Source: Cercis canadensis
Taxonomy: Eukaryota; Streptophyta; Magnoliopsida; Fabales; Fabaceae
Assembly: GCA_003255065.1 (NCBI GenBank)
Contig: QAOA01002999.1
Location: forward strand, 168,738-232,737
Direction: 5' to 3'
DNA: 64,000 nt
Position 1 is the stretch's first letter. Every line of letters begins with the position of its first letter. Position numbers and translations under genes: made by a program. The notes beneath the pieces were generated by a model, which did not search any database, had not been told where the DNA came from, and was given only the letters and a program-made list of their open reading frames with translations. This document shows positions 24,078-36,286 of the stretch, piece after piece.

Positions 24078-24647
24078 TTAATGAGTAAGTCAAAAAAAAT
24101 GTATGAAAGGGTGTAGAAATTGATTTAAACATGCTAAACAAGTAAAAGTTCGGAATAAACAGTAAGTCAAGAATAGTGTCGTGAATAGTAATCATGAACA
24201 ATAATGATAAATAGTAATCATGAATAGTAAATGAACAGTACTTCAAAAATTAAAAGGGAGGCTAATCCGGCAGTAATCTACACTGGAAAGCAGGAGAGGC
24301 AGGAATTCTTATGAAAGGAAGTTAATCTGGTGGTAGTCTGCATTGGAAAGCAAGGATGAGATTATGAATGCATAATACAAAAAGTATTAGAATAGAACTT
24401 AATATTAAACAAAGTAACACTTACAACTTTGAAAGTTCTTGAAAACTTGCTTTGAGAGTAATTACAAACTTTGATACATAAGTAGAAGAGAACAAGGTCT
24501 TTGAAGGTTAATGAAAGGTTTTCTAACTTAGGCTTTGAACATTGAAAATCTAAGACTAAGGAGAATTTGTAGAAAGGAGGAAAGCTTCACTTGGGAAAGC
24601 TTGGAGTTAGATAGTGTTAGCCTTATGTTAGGGTGCCTTGCTTGTGT

Positions 24648-24668
24648 CTTGAACTTGGCTTTTATAGA
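24648..24668 (-). promoter_or_regulatory. candidate pregenomic RNA promoter of the pararetrovirus
   Basis: Minus strand GGTCTATAAAAGCCAAG contains a TATA box. It lies downstream of the last coding remnant, where caulimovirids keep the intergenic promoter. The sequence after it is free of long frames, as expected of the viral leader, and runs to the (TA)n edge at 24074. Activity is not implied. Confidence 0.45.
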
Positions 24669-25116
24669 CCTTGATGAGTGGATTTGAGAAGGTTTGAAAT
24701 CCAAGGATTCCAAAGTGTTTGAAATCCATATTTTGTCTTTTGCATGATGTGTAATGAAGCTTTTCATGATGCCTTGTGATGTTGCCACTTGTCATGAGGG
24801 GTAGTCTTCTAACTTTGCCACTTGTCATGATCGGAGAAGTCTTCATAAAACTTATTGAATTGTTGACTATGATGATAAGTTTGCTAGTAACCATGTGAAT
24901 TTTGCAGTCTTTTGGAATCATTGCACATGGACGGCAGTCTTTGGGTGATTGTATCACGATTCTATTTGATTGATGATATTATGATATTCTTCCTCATGTA
25001 TATTATTCCAGTAGTCGAATTTGTCATCTTTAGCTGCATCTTAATACAGACAATGAATTGCTTCTAGATCTTCTGCATAGTTCTTTTGAAAATAATAATC
25101 AGTTAATTGTTGAAAA

Positions 25117-25790
25117 TCAGTTCAGATATTGAAAGGAATTTCTGGAAGAGATAAATCTGACTATATTTTTTTGATTATTGTCCTCTGCAACAAGGGTTTG
25201 ATATTTGATGGAAATGTCTTTTTCAATTGTTCTAGCTCTCCAATGTCTAATTTGTTTATTTCTAGAAAAATTGTAACAAGGCCAAGGATATTCCAAGGAC
25301 AGGAGATAGGGTTTTGTCATGTGTTTTTTGAGCAAAATTTTGTGTTGAGCAGGATAACAAATTCCTTTGATCTATTCTGGGGCTTTACTTTGAATGAGTA
25401 ATTCAATATATCTTTTTGAAGGAAATTTATCAAAAGCATGTATGATGCAATGAGATAATTTTCTTCCAAATTCATCTGATTGATCAGGAATGGTAATGAT
25501 GACATTAGCAAGGTATCCATAGTCTAAAAGTTTTTGAGGGGTTAAAACTATTGGTTCTTTGTTGAAATGGATTGTAAGTGGATGATAAAGGAATAAGTCT
25601 AATGATGCTCTACAAATGCTATAGTAAGATGACATTTACAATTAGACATAGAAAGGGGAATTTCTTTGCACAAAGGATCTTTTTTGAGACATTCAAGTTT
25701 TTTGAGACCATGATAACATTCTCATGTCCAGGTCATTCATGGAATGAGTTTGTAGTTACAGGCTAATTCTACTAAGGCTTTTTGAATATA
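25117..25790 (-). pseudogene. decayed 3' coding region of the pararetrovirus, second part
   Basis: Three minus-strand pieces (around 25760-25640, 25635-25372, 25335-25117) follow each other with frame changes. The middle one is the best preserved (YYSICRASLDLFL, later SDEFGRKLSH and HAFDKFPSKR). I associate it with the variable region downstream of RT in endogenous caulimovirid relatives, but have no defined function for it. At the junction near 25635 the upstream Cys/Lys-rich piece continues in another frame. No start codon can be assigned with confidence. Confidence 0.4.
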
Positions 25791-25905
25791 CTCTTGTCTG
25801 TTGAGTTCAGTATCTTGAAGTGTTTGGTAAACAAGTTCCCTACAATCAACATCTAGTAATTGATTGAGAAAACTATGGGAGAAGAAGAAAGTTCTTGACT
25901 TTTTC

Positions 25906-26550
25906 TTTTCTTTTTACTCTTTTATCAACTTTTCTTTAACCAGTGGGTTATAGGTAGAATTTGCTCTTTTCCTTTAGCCAGTGAAGCTAATGTTTTAACA
26001 CTCTCACTTATCTCACATTTGTCTTCAACCAGTGGGGTTGAAGTATTGATATCCTCTGTTTCTCTCTTATCTTTAGCCAGTGGGGCTAAGATATTAGTAG
26101 CACTCTTACTTGTTTCACCTTTTTCTTTAGCTAGTGGGGCTAAAGTTTCGTCTTCTAAATTATCAAGATTCTTGAATTTACTTTCATCCAGTGGGGATGA
26201 TGATGATGTTCCACTGTGAGCTAGTTGGGTCTACAGGGCTTCTACTTGTCTTTTGAGAACATCATTTTCTTTTATTAAATCAAGATTGTTGTAAGTAAGA
26301 TCATTTATGAAATATTCATTTGTACAACAAGTAGGACAAAGCTTGTGATGAGAAAAACGAAAATAGTCTGCTACTATTTCAAAAATTAATGATTTTACTA
26401 TTAAAGTCATTGATATTCCAAATAGCATCTAATATTACTATTTCACAGTTGTCTAGATTTACTAAGTTACCTTTGTAATACAAATTAGAATGTCTAGGCC
26501 AGACAGATAAGACTTTATCACCGAAAAACATCAATGATTGCTGAGGATCC
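25906..26550 (-). pseudogene. pararetrovirus downstream reading frame with a Cys/His motif and a short peptide repeat, broken
   Basis: From a Met near 26545 the minus strand is open (MDPQQSL...) to about 26380. It continues with a frame change through a His/Cys cluster (FSHHKLCPTCC, near 26340) and a heptad-like Leu/Lys stretch to a TAG stop near 26233. Beyond the stop the same frame stays open to 25925 and encodes four to five imperfect copies of a roughly 17-residue unit marked by PLAK/PLVE and acidic residues. The Cys/His cluster might bind zinc. The function is unknown; I treat it as the product downstream of RT. Confidence 0.45.
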
Positions 26551-27060
26551 ATCTGCATAACTAATTTTATTAGTATGAACAACAATAATCTATAGTATAA
26601 AGTAATTTTATCAAATTTTGAGAATATATATGAACTATATAAACAACTAAACAAATCTTTCTTGTTAGGTATTAGATACCTAATCCATTGAAGAACTTTG
26701 TTGAGAAGCTTATAATTTATGACTAACCTGGGTACTCCTCTTTCTTGTTCAGCTTGTTTATTGACATAAAAAGCTGCACAACTCCAAGGAGACTTACTTG
26801 ATCTAATGAGTTTCTTGTCTAACAACTCTTGAATTTCTTTCTTGTAAATTTCTAACAATTCTTTGTTCATTTGAATTGGTCTTGCCTTGGTAGGAATTTT
26901 ACTTTCATGAAAATCTTTTTCCTAAAGCAATTCCACCATATGCTTATTCCTTTGCCAAAAAGCATTTGAAAGATCAGCACAGACTTCAGTTTGAATCTTC
27001 TTTTGAATTTTTTCAATCCTATCTTTGACCTGAGGATTTTGAATTTGTTATTCTATTCTT
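26550..27060 (-). pseudogene. pararetrovirus reverse transcriptase, N-terminal part only
   Basis: The minus strand reads the typical RT entry (KARPIQMNKEL, LLDKKLIRSSKSPWSCAAFYV, then RLVINYKLLN). It stops resembling RT soon after SKFD near 26.6 kb. The YxDD active-site segment, thumb and RNase H are missing: the frame passes directly into the downstream reading frame near 26550. A stop codon also precedes the domain near 26925. So the enzyme that would copy pregenomic RNA to DNA is lost by an internal deletion. Confidence 0.75.
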
Positions 27061-27098
27061 CGATAATGAACTTTTTGATTCAAGTATTGAATTTATTT

Positions 27099-27500
27099 TT
27101 ATTTTTTCATCATTATATTGATAATAGAGATTGAACTATTTTGAATTTCATTAACATCTTTGTCTTTCATTGGTTTAAGAAATTCAAATATGATTTCTTT
27201 ACCACTTTGACTAGTATGTATTCCTTGAGATGTTACATGAAAATGATAAATTTGAGTAAGGAAAAGAGTTCCTAATATGACTGGTATTGAGATATTTTTG
27301 ACTAAGATGAAAATATTTTTGAAACAAATTCCTTTATTGCAAATTTGAGTCTTGGTTAACTTATAATCTATTTGAAGTTTTGAACAATTAGCACTAGATA
27401 AAGACTCTAAAGTCTTTTCATAGTACTTAGTAGGAATTAATCCTTCTTGAATACAATTCATGTCTGCTCCTGAGTCTACTTGAGCCATGAAATTCCTATG
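27099..27500 (-). pseudogene. pararetrovirus aspartic protease domain
   Basis: The catalytic motif DSGAD lies near 27475, followed by the second-strand features of retropepsins including VILGTLFL near 27270. The domain is uninterrupted over 130 codons, but its links upstream and downstream are broken by stops. In this family the protease cuts the viral polyprotein. Confidence 0.75.
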
Positions 27501-27548
27501 ATATTCATCATTAATGATTAATGATATCCTACAATACCATTTTTGAAT

Positions 27549-28455
27549 TTAAACCTTATTAATGATATTCAAATAAGTTTCATGAGAATCTGAAGATTGT
27601 TGAAGATCTTCATCCTTATCTTTTTGACTAGACGCTTGACTATTGATATGATTCTTTAATGATAAGTTAAGCAACTCTAATTCTATTTGACTAAGATTTT
27701 GCTTTAATTGCCTAATTTCTTCTTTGACTCCTTTAATTTCATTTTGAAGATCTTTGACAGAAACTACATGTTGTTTTGAATTCATTTTTGAAAGTATATT
27801 ACTAAGACTTATAGGTTTGATATTGGGTATACTTGGTTTCTCTTGATCTATGATATCTTTTAACTTTAAAAGATATTTCTTTTTTATTTCATCATCCTCT
27901 ATCTTTTCTATGACATCTATGAGAAAATGAGCTTCTGATGAAATAAACATTTATTGACTTTTTGCAATTTTCAACACAATCTGGATCTTTGCAATTTTGA
28001 ACACAAGGTTCACCTGTTGCATATTCAAATGATTCTGAAGTAGATGATTCATTTTGAACATCATAAATATTTTCTAATTGATCATCTTCAGAATTTTGTT
28101 CTGAAGGATCTCTTTCAGATTCATTCTCTGAGTCTAAAATTTTGTTGATGAATAATTTACTTAATTCTTCTTTCAACTCTCCAATAATATTTAATGAATT
28201 TATCTTTTTCTTCATTGGACAATTACTCTTATAATGTCCTATTTGACCACACCTATAACAAACTGAACCTTTGAATGACTTTCTTGACTTTGAACTCTTA
28301 TGAGATTTATTTTGATTTTTTGAAAATGATTCTTTTGAAAGTTTACTTGATTCATCTCTATCATAGTATTTTCTACTCTTATTGAACTTTCTACTCCTAA
28401 ATTCTTTCCTAAAGGATTTTTGCTGTTTCCTATTTCTTGAAGATGGGGGAATCAA
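27549..28455 (-). pseudogene. pararetrovirus capsid C-terminal region: basic stretch, CCHC zinc knuckle, acidic tail, coiled coil
   Basis: The minus strand from 28455 is rich in Lys/Arg/Ser, then has the knuckle CYRCGQIGHYKSNC (about 28262-28221). A Glu/Asp/Ser-rich tail and a second Cys cluster (C-x3-C-x3-C-x3-C-like) follow near 28000. After a frame change near 27920, a coiled-coil-like stretch (27950-27549) leads to the protease. The CCHC knuckle binds viral RNA in this family. One or more frameshifts break it. Confidence 0.7.
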
Positions 28456-28479
28456 ATTAGTATCAATTCCATTTGATTA

Positions 28480-29340
28480 CAAATATTCCCTAACTTGTCT
28501 CTTCTTTTATGACTATCTTTTTGAATCTTATTTTTGAACTTTATATCATTACACTCAACCATTACTTCTTGATTGATAGCAGTAACTAACTGACCATATA
28601 AGGAGGTTTCATAAACTTGAGTTAATGATAATCCTTGTTGAGTTCCAAAATTTCTTAATTTTTCTTTGACTTTTTTTGCAAATAGCTTAGGAAGACTACA
28701 GATAAATTTTTCTTTCCAATAAGCTACATTGTAATTAGTTCTTAGGAATACTTTTGAGAAAAATACATCTTTATACCATCTTAAGTCTGAGAGTTTTCTA
28801 CACCTTCAGTTGGCTAAGATTTCTAATGATTTTTCTTGAAAGCTTTGAGGTTCACCTATGAAATATTTGATGACAGCATAGATTAAGATTTCTATACATG
28901 TTGAATTATTGGTTTCAGGATCTATTGAATTCTCTATTTCTAATCTTTGATCTTCAGTGAGATAATTATCCCACAAACCTCTAAGTTGTCCTGTGAAACC
29001 ACTAATGACAATTCTAAGAATATTTCTTTGATCTGCTGAAGGAATTTTGACTTTAAAAACGTAAACTGCCATGAGAATTTCATTTGTATGATTCAATATT
29101 TTATGTTCACTCATACCATCAATGTTCCATTCATAAATACTAGTGTCATCATAGCTCGAATGAACATATTGACTTTTTTCTTCAAATTGAATGTCAGGAA
29201 GAGTAGGTCTTGGATAATAATTCCTAGTTTGATAAGTTCTTAAACCTAATCTTGAATTTTTGACTTTATTGATTGCTAACTCTTCTTCTGCATTTTCGAT
29301 CATGTTGATTGATGGTTTCTTATCCAACTTATTGAGCTTT
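28480..29340 (-). pseudogene. pararetrovirus capsid core region
   Basis: An open frame at 29327-28806 contains an aromatic-rich start (RNYYPRPTLPDIQFEE), a segment with YEWNIDGMSE, and helices ending SFQEKSLEIL. Similarity continues in other frames to about 28490. This matches the position and character of the coat-protein core in endogenous caulimovirids. Stops at 28805 and frame changes downstream inactivate it. Confidence 0.65.
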
Positions 29341-29967
29341 TCTAAATTAGATTTAATGCATCTTCATTTCCAAATCTAATATCTTTTATTTTTGAAAAGT
29401 TTGGTATCTCATAAATAGGCTGTTGAATTTTTGAACTAGTGAAAGTTATTGAAGGAGAAAAAAGAGATTTGAGGAAGTAGGACCTAAAGAAGGAGGACCT
29501 AAGGAGGAAGAATTTAATGAATGACCTAATGAAGGAGGAGAAGAGAGTGTATTTTCTACTTTAGTCATTTGATCTGAAATAGTCTTGAGTATTTGATTTG
29601 TATAATTATTTTGACACTGTATATTTTTAATATCTTTTAATGAAAGATTGTCCTTGCCAAGACCATGTGTCATTTTGAATGGTGATGCTACTACATCTTC
29701 ATTATGAACATTTTTTACAGTAATTTATTCTAAGGGAGGATGGATTGCAGTAACAAATGTATCTGATGAAGTTTTCCAATTTTGACTTATTCTAGTGTTT
29801 GTATTGATATTTTTGGATTTTGCATAAGGATAAACTGTGTCATTCTCTTTAGCATAAGGATAAAATATATCATTTACTTCAGCATATTCTTCGAACCATT
29901 CGAATAAAGGCATGTTGTCTTTCATGATGTTGAACTCATGACAATAAATTATCTTGAGTATATCTTT
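29340..29967 (-). pseudogene. pararetrovirus linker between movement and capsid regions
   Basis: The minus strand is open from the insertion edge at 29967 to 29725 (KDILKIIYCHEF..., FEWFEEYAE). It continues after a stop in a Ser/Pro-rich stretch (29673-29446). It picks up the coding frame that the nested retrotransposon interrupts at 42529. The short repeated peptide YPYAK occurs twice. Confidence 0.6.
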
Positions 29968-32900
29968 TGTCACAACGTACCTGAAGGTCGTTACGACGCG
30001 GATGGCGAAATAAAAAGAGATTTAAGTTTTCAAAATGAAAACTCTGGAGTCGCCACCAATTGTATTAAGAAAGCAGTGAACAATTGGAAAACCCTTTTTT
30101 TATTTATTAAATAATAATAAAAAAATATCAGTCTACGAACCAAAGAGGGTTCGGGAGCCTGTTTATACGTGGGGAATGTGTTAAGCACCCTACAGCATCC
30201 GTCTAAAGACGATTACCCTAAATTAGTTGTGCGAATACAATATGGCCAAAAATGTATATTTTATTTACCCCAGAATAATAAATTGATTACAAGAATATCT
30301 GACAAAAATAAATTCTAAACTAAAATTTAAACGTGCAATGCATGAATTATCTACCGAGACCTAAATCCTTTCACCTCTTTATCGCATGAAGCGACCGTCT
30401 ATGGTAGCGCTACCTTCACCTAGATCGGATAGAAAAAGACATCCCATATAGGACTGACTCACCTTATCCTCCCATGATAAGTGAAGGGGCATGCAGATAC
30501 TACGTGACACAGGTATAATTTTACATGCAATGCAAATGCATGACTTTAAATATTACAAAACTTGTCTCAAAATCTAAGTATTGAGAAATTTTAAATTACA
30601 TCCAAAAATAAATAAATAAAAGATAAACAAAACAACGTTCTTGCTCCACGCTTGCATCTGGATATATTCCGGTTGGGCTTTTCAATTTACTTGTACTCAT
30701 AATTACCATGAATTATGTTCGAGGATGCTCATATATACAAAACATAAAGTAGGCAAGACTGAAAGACTTATAGTTCTTAAGAGACAAAACTGAGAATGAA
30801 CTAGAGCCAAAACTTATAGTGAAATAGATATGCAAAAATTCTAAAAATTATATACATTGAAGTCACATGTCCTACGGTTTTAATAAAATTAACATTACTT
30901 GATTTAGATTTGTACAACTTCAGAAAAAATGAAAGACTGAACACTTCCAGAGATAAGGCATCAGTGTCAGTGCAACCTTGAGCAGCTAAATTCAAACTCA
31001 AACTGGTAGTAAACTATACATGAAAAAAATCTAAAAATTTCACTCATTGAAGCTACACATCTTACTGTTCTAATGAAATAAGAACCATGTAAAATTGAGC
31101 TGTATAACTTCAGAAAAAAAAATGAAACACCAAACACTGCCAAGGATAAGACATCAGTGTTAATGTAACATTATACAGCTATGTTCAAACTCGAACTGGC
31201 AGTAAAATACACATGCAAAAAATCTAAAAATTTCAAAAATTGAAGCTACACATCTTATGGTTCTAATGAGATGAGAACCACGTAAAATGGAGCTGTACAA
31301 CTTCAGAAACAAATGAAACACCGAACACTGCCAGGGATAGGGCATCGGTGTCAGTGTAACATTAAATAGCAATGTTCAAACTTGAACTGGCAGTAAACTA
31401 AATATTCAAAAAATATAAAAATTTCACACATTGAAGCTACACATCTTACGGTTCTAATGAGATAAGAACCACGTAAAATGGAGTTGTATAACTTCAGAAA
31501 TAAATGAAACACCGAACACTGCCAAGGATAGGGCATTAGTGTCAGTGTAACATTAAACAGCTATGTTCAAACTCGAACTGGAAGTAAACTAAAAATTCAA
31601 AAAATCTAAAAATTTCAAAAATTGAAGCTACACATCTTACGGTTCTAATGAGATAAGAACCACATAAAATGGAGCTGTAAAACTTCAGAAAAAAATGAAA
31701 CACCGAACACTGCCAGGGATATAGCATCAGTGTCATTGTAACATTAAACAACTATGTTCAAACTCAAACTGGTAGTAAACTACAAATTCAAAAAATCTAA
31801 AAATTGCACACATTGAAGCTACACATCTTATAGTTCTAATGAGATAAGAACCACGTAAAATGGAGCTGTACAACTTCAGAAACAAATGAAACACCGAACA
31901 CTGCCAGGGATAGGGCATTAGTGTTAGTGTAACATTAAACAGCTATGTTCAAGCTCGAATTGGCAGTAAACTACGCATGCAAAAAATCTGAAACAAATAC
32001 ACATTGAAAAAATGCATCTTATGGTTCTAAAAAAAGTAAAATCTCATGAAAATGTTGTGTATATCTTGAGTTATGTATGAAACATCACACAAAGGTCAAT
32101 GCTGGGCAGAATTTAGAAATTATGCTCCAATGCAAAGTATGAATAAATGATGATGCAATACATACTCAAATAATGAATCTAAGGCACTCAATTCATGTCA
32201 TAATCTCAATAGCTATATAAAGACATGACACATTAGAAGCAAAGTCAAATTCAAGCATAACATCACACATGCATTTTATCAAACACCTTAAAGGCACAAT
32301 CAATATTCAAAATCACTTGTAAAAAGAGCCTTAAAGTCATTCCAAAACAATAAAAATACATGTGAACATGCTCTTAGGTCATATTTTAATCATCCAAGAA
32401 GCAAATTTCAACTAGAAACATGCATAATCAAGCTTCTAAGCACCAAAAAATGTAGCTGCAAAATTATATACGAGTTCAAGGAATTAAGAAGTGGAAGAAA
32501 GCCATTACCCAATTGAAGTCTTCTAGTGTCAAGAATCAAAGTGGATAGCCCTTCAACTTTCAAAAATTCATACAAACCCTTAGGTTCAAGCTTCAATTTC
32601 TCCCAATAGGTGCTGCCTTGCCTTATCTAAGTTGATGAAACAGTGTGAAGGAGGTGAATAATGATCAAAATCAACTATAAGAAGTTAAAAAAATGGAATG
32701 AGGTATTAGGAATTAAAGATTTAATGGAGAATGTGAGAAAGAGATCAAGAGGGAGAGGAGAGGAGGAGAGGAAAAAATCCAAGAATAGAATGTGTTTTTT
32801 CTTTACTTTCTCAATTGGCTAGGGTTCTCTTCTTGTAAAGGGAGCACAACAAAAATGGGTCTTGGATTTGGGTGCTCCACTTGGATCAAGATATTTGGGC

Positions 32901-33127
32901 TCAAAAAAAGAAATGGGCTAACACTAATAAGTAATTAAGCTTGGACAAGTTATTTTAATGAGATTAAGACTATTGGGCTTAGGGTTTCTTAAACATAAAA
33001 GGCTAAACAAAAAATAAAACACTAGATTAAAAATTTAGAATTTATATTCCTCTTTTTTTTTTTTTCTTTTAATCTTTAAAAATATTTAAAAATTATGAAA
33101 AGATCCGGACAAAATACGGTGTCTACA
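29968..33127 (-). repeat. 3' LTR of the Tat/Ogre-like element (3160 bp)
   Basis: Plus-strand edges are TGTCACAACG and GGTGTCTACA, so in sense it reads TGTAGACACC...GTTGTGACA. It aligns over its whole length with 39402-42528. In the first 135 bases I count about seven differences by eye, so the insertion is not recent. Confidence 0.85.
30830..31985 (-). repeat. about six tandem copies of a roughly 191-bp unit inside the LTR
   Basis: GAAGCTACACATCTTA recurs near 31049, 31241, 31433, 31625 and 31816, with an older copy near 30869. Each unit also holds GAACACTGCCAGGGATA and AACTGGCAGTAAACTA. The same array is in the other LTR (40250-41390). The repeated short minus-strand frames are by-products. 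Confidence 0.85.
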
Positions 33128-33142
33128 GTTTGCCCCTCTTTA
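33128..33142 (-). promoter_or_regulatory. polypurine tract of the Tat/Ogre-like element
   Basis: Minus strand AAAGAGGGGCAAAC directly precedes the 3' LTR start TGTAGACACC. It is the expected plus-strand DNA primer. Confidence 0.75.
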
Positions 33143-33299
33143 CATGTTTGCTATTTGAAGGACGTGAGAAGTGAAAGTTTTCAAGTCCTCACGTAGGAAA
33201 CATGTAAAGATAGTAGACAAGTATTTTGTCTCAAATAGAGGAAAAGAAAAGTGTTATCAATTGAGGCGACTCATTATGCGAAAGATAAATAAATCTACA

Positions 33300-34320
33300 A
33301 AGACAAAGATTCAATTTGAAAGACCAGGATTTGAGCCTAGCAATGGATAATGAAATTTATCACTAGAATTTGTGCCTGAGAATTGACAATAAACTTAAAG
33401 TCAAGATTCAAGCTCAAGAACTGACAAGAAATTTAAAACCAGGATTCAAACCTTGGAATTGACACGAAAATTTAAAACTAGGATTCGAGCCTGGGAATTA
33501 GCATGAAAATTTAAAACTAGGATTCGAGCCTGAGAATTTGCAAGAAATTTAAAACCAGGATTCAAGCCTAGGAATTGACAAGAAATTTAAAATCAGGATT
33601 CGAGCCTGAGAATTAGCAAAAAATTTACAACTAGGATTCAAGCCTGGGAATTGACAATAAATTTAAAATTAGGATTCGAGCCTGAGAATTAGCAAAAAAT
33701 TTAAAGCCAGGATTCAAGCCTGGGAATTGACAAGAAATTTAAAATCAGGATTCGAGCCTGGGAATTGGCAAAAATTTAAAAACAAAATTCGAGCCTGAGA
33801 ATTGTCAAGAATATTAAAACCATGATTCGAGCCTGGGAATTGACAAAAATTTAAAAAAAAAAAAGGATTCGAGCCTGAGAATTGGCAAAAACATTAAAAC
33901 CAGGATTCGAGCCTGGGTTTTGCAAGAAATTTGAAACCAGGATTCGAGCTTGGGAATTGATATGAAAATTTAAAATCAGGATTCGAGCCTGGAATTGGCA
34001 AAAACATTAAAACCAGGATTCGAGCCTGGGAATTGACATGAAAATTTAAAATTAGGATTCGAGCCTCAGAATTTGCAAGAACATTAAAACCAGGATTCGA
34101 GCTTGGGAATTAGAATGAAATTTGAAACTAGGATTCGAGCCTGGGAATTGACATGAAAATTTAAAATTAAGATTCGAGCCTGAGAATTGGCAAAAATTTA
34201 AAACCAGAATTCGAGCCTGGGAATTGGCATGAAAATTTAAAACTAGGATTCGAGCCTTAGAATTGACAAGAAATTTGAAACCAGGAATCGAGCCTGGGAA
34301 TTGACAAGATTTAAAAACCA
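33300..34320. repeat. tandem array of a 37-38-bp unit in the 3' untranslated region of the Tat/Ogre-like element
   Basis: About 27 imperfect copies of a unit containing AGGATTCGAGCCTGGGAATT and AAATTTAAAA. Copies alternate between CCTGGGAATTGACA and CCTGAGAATTGGCA variants. It lies between the end of gag and the polypurine tract. Frames across it (34510-34052) only reflect the unit. Confidence 0.9.
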
Positions 34321-36286
34321 AGATGCATGATATGCAAGAAAATGATGGGAATGAAGAATGCTTAAAATGACATTGAAATGGCGGGTCAAGGCCCAAAAAA
34401 TGTTGTGGAAAGTTAAACGGTGTGTTAAAGCGCAAAAATGAGATGAAATTTAATGATAGATCGGATCCCATGTTCAAATTAAAGACATTGAATGCAAGTT
34501 GCTTGCTCAATGAAAAATTTGCTCGATCAAATTTTGCCCCAGTTTAGGTCAAATCTAAAGGACTACTTCCTGCATGGAGTTTCATCAATGTTATTCATTT
34601 GCAAAGATCATGGTATTGCTTTAAGTCATTCTTCAATTCTTAATGCTTGTCATGTCAAACTCAATAAGAACCACTCTTATTTTTCTTAACAAAAATTAAT
34701 GAAATGAGTTTTGCATCAAGAAATCACATAAATGTGAAGAAATGATTGAGATGAGACAAAGCTTATGCCCCCTTGATTTATGCAAACAAACTTGGCAAGG
34801 ATAAGATTATGCAAGAAATGAATTTTGGATAACCAAAATTTGCCCTAGTGTCAGGCATTGGAGAGGATCATAGAGACAAAAGCTAGGACATAGAGCCCTT
34901 ATTTCAATGCTTATGACTGCTTGCAAATTTGAAGAATGAAAAATTTGTCCCAGTGTGAGAATTCTAAGATATTCCTTTTGAGCGTTGCAATTGACATAAA
35001 CAAGATTTTTCTTTGAGTCAGACTTGACCTCCATTACACTTTTTTTTTTAAAAAAACTAAAATTTTGCCTCAGTTTATGGTTCAAGCAAACTAATCCTCA
35101 ATGAGGTCTTTTAAAAGCTTGTAATAAGGTATTGAGATGAAAAAATTTTCTTTTGTTTGGAATGAAAGGATAAAAGCTTAAAATTTGATTTCTTCCCTTA
35201 CCTTAGTTCTCCATTTTTCTTTAATGCCCAACTCTAATAGGCTTTTATGCCAACACTCATTTACCAAGAGGGTTGTAATGGGATTTTATGGATGTAAGAT
35301 ATGACTAATGAAAGAAAGGATATAAAGGCCCAAACATTTAATGTTGGGACAACAATGAGAATCTTGTTTTTCACAACTTGTGGTCTTCTAATTTTCATTT
35401 TTATCACATGGATTGCCTTTCTTATTCCTCAACCATTTGGAGGGAATATTTTTGTTTATTCCTTTTTTTTTCTATATATATTTGTCTTTCTTTTTTTGGA
35501 AAAGGGTTTTTTTTCCTCTCGAAGAGTTCTTTTGGAGAGTTTTCCTCTCTTTTGCATTTTCACTTTTCTTTTTTTGGCAAGCCTATGGAGATTTTGAAGA
35601 CATCTTTTGCAAGTTGATTTTCGTTGTACCCCGGGTATGATTCTCATCAGGTATGAAAGAATTTTAAAGTTCAAAGTGATTTGACAAGGGATATGATGTG
35701 TTTGGGTAAAAGAGAGAAAATCATCCTTCTTGGCATTTGAATATTGTCATGAAAGCTTATTAGAGTTTTGCCTTTCCCAATGGAGTTCATGAATCAGTGG
35801 ATTAAGAAATGATCTACTTCTTCAAACTCCAAGGGGTAACTAAGGATACTCCTCAATATTTGGGAAAACAAAGAATGTCTCTTATCATTGGAAAAACTTG
35901 TCTATGGAGCTCAAAATTTGCTTGAAAACTGTTTTTTTTATGGGGTCTTGAATTTGCATCACTCTCAAATTTATCATCTTTGTGTCAATCACAGATTCTC
36001 AAATAGGAGATTCATTGACCTCTTTTTTTTTTTTTTGAATTATTTCAAAAGAACAAGAGCAAGAATAATGAAGGCAATAAAAGAAAATGAATGATCATCT
36101 CATTAATTAAAACAAAATAACATAAGATCCAAACGCTGAATAAACTCTATTAGCCTTAGACTTCGGCTAAAAAGAGAAAGCTGACAAGACAAACATTGAA
36201 CATCAAGAGAAATGACTTAAAGCAACATAAAGCAAGCTCAATTAACATCCTTCCTGAATCACCATTCAACCTTCACTGAGATCTTC
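34321..36286. other. non-coding internal part of the Tat/Ogre-like element
   Basis: No pol domain in any frame that I can recognise. It includes a T-rich stretch (35440-35600) that produces hydrophobic frames by composition. Confidence 0.55.

Noticed and set aside
31160..31918. Four similar small proteins in a row on the minus strand, looking like a tandem gene family
   Set aside because: They are the same chance frame in each 191-bp LTR repeat; there is no conservation beyond the DNA repeat.
33300..34320. Regular short repeats resembling a CRISPR array
   Set aside because: Units are contiguous with no unique spacers, lie in a plant retrotransposon, and no cas gene is present.
34052..34510. 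Repetitive protein with a QARILVLNF-type unit
   Set aside because: Produced by reading through the 37-bp tandem array; several units shift frame, so it is not a coding repeat.
35301..35640. Hydrophobic frames resembling membrane proteins
   Set aside because: Caused by a T-rich stretch inside the Tat element; all three forward frames give similar hydrophobic strings.
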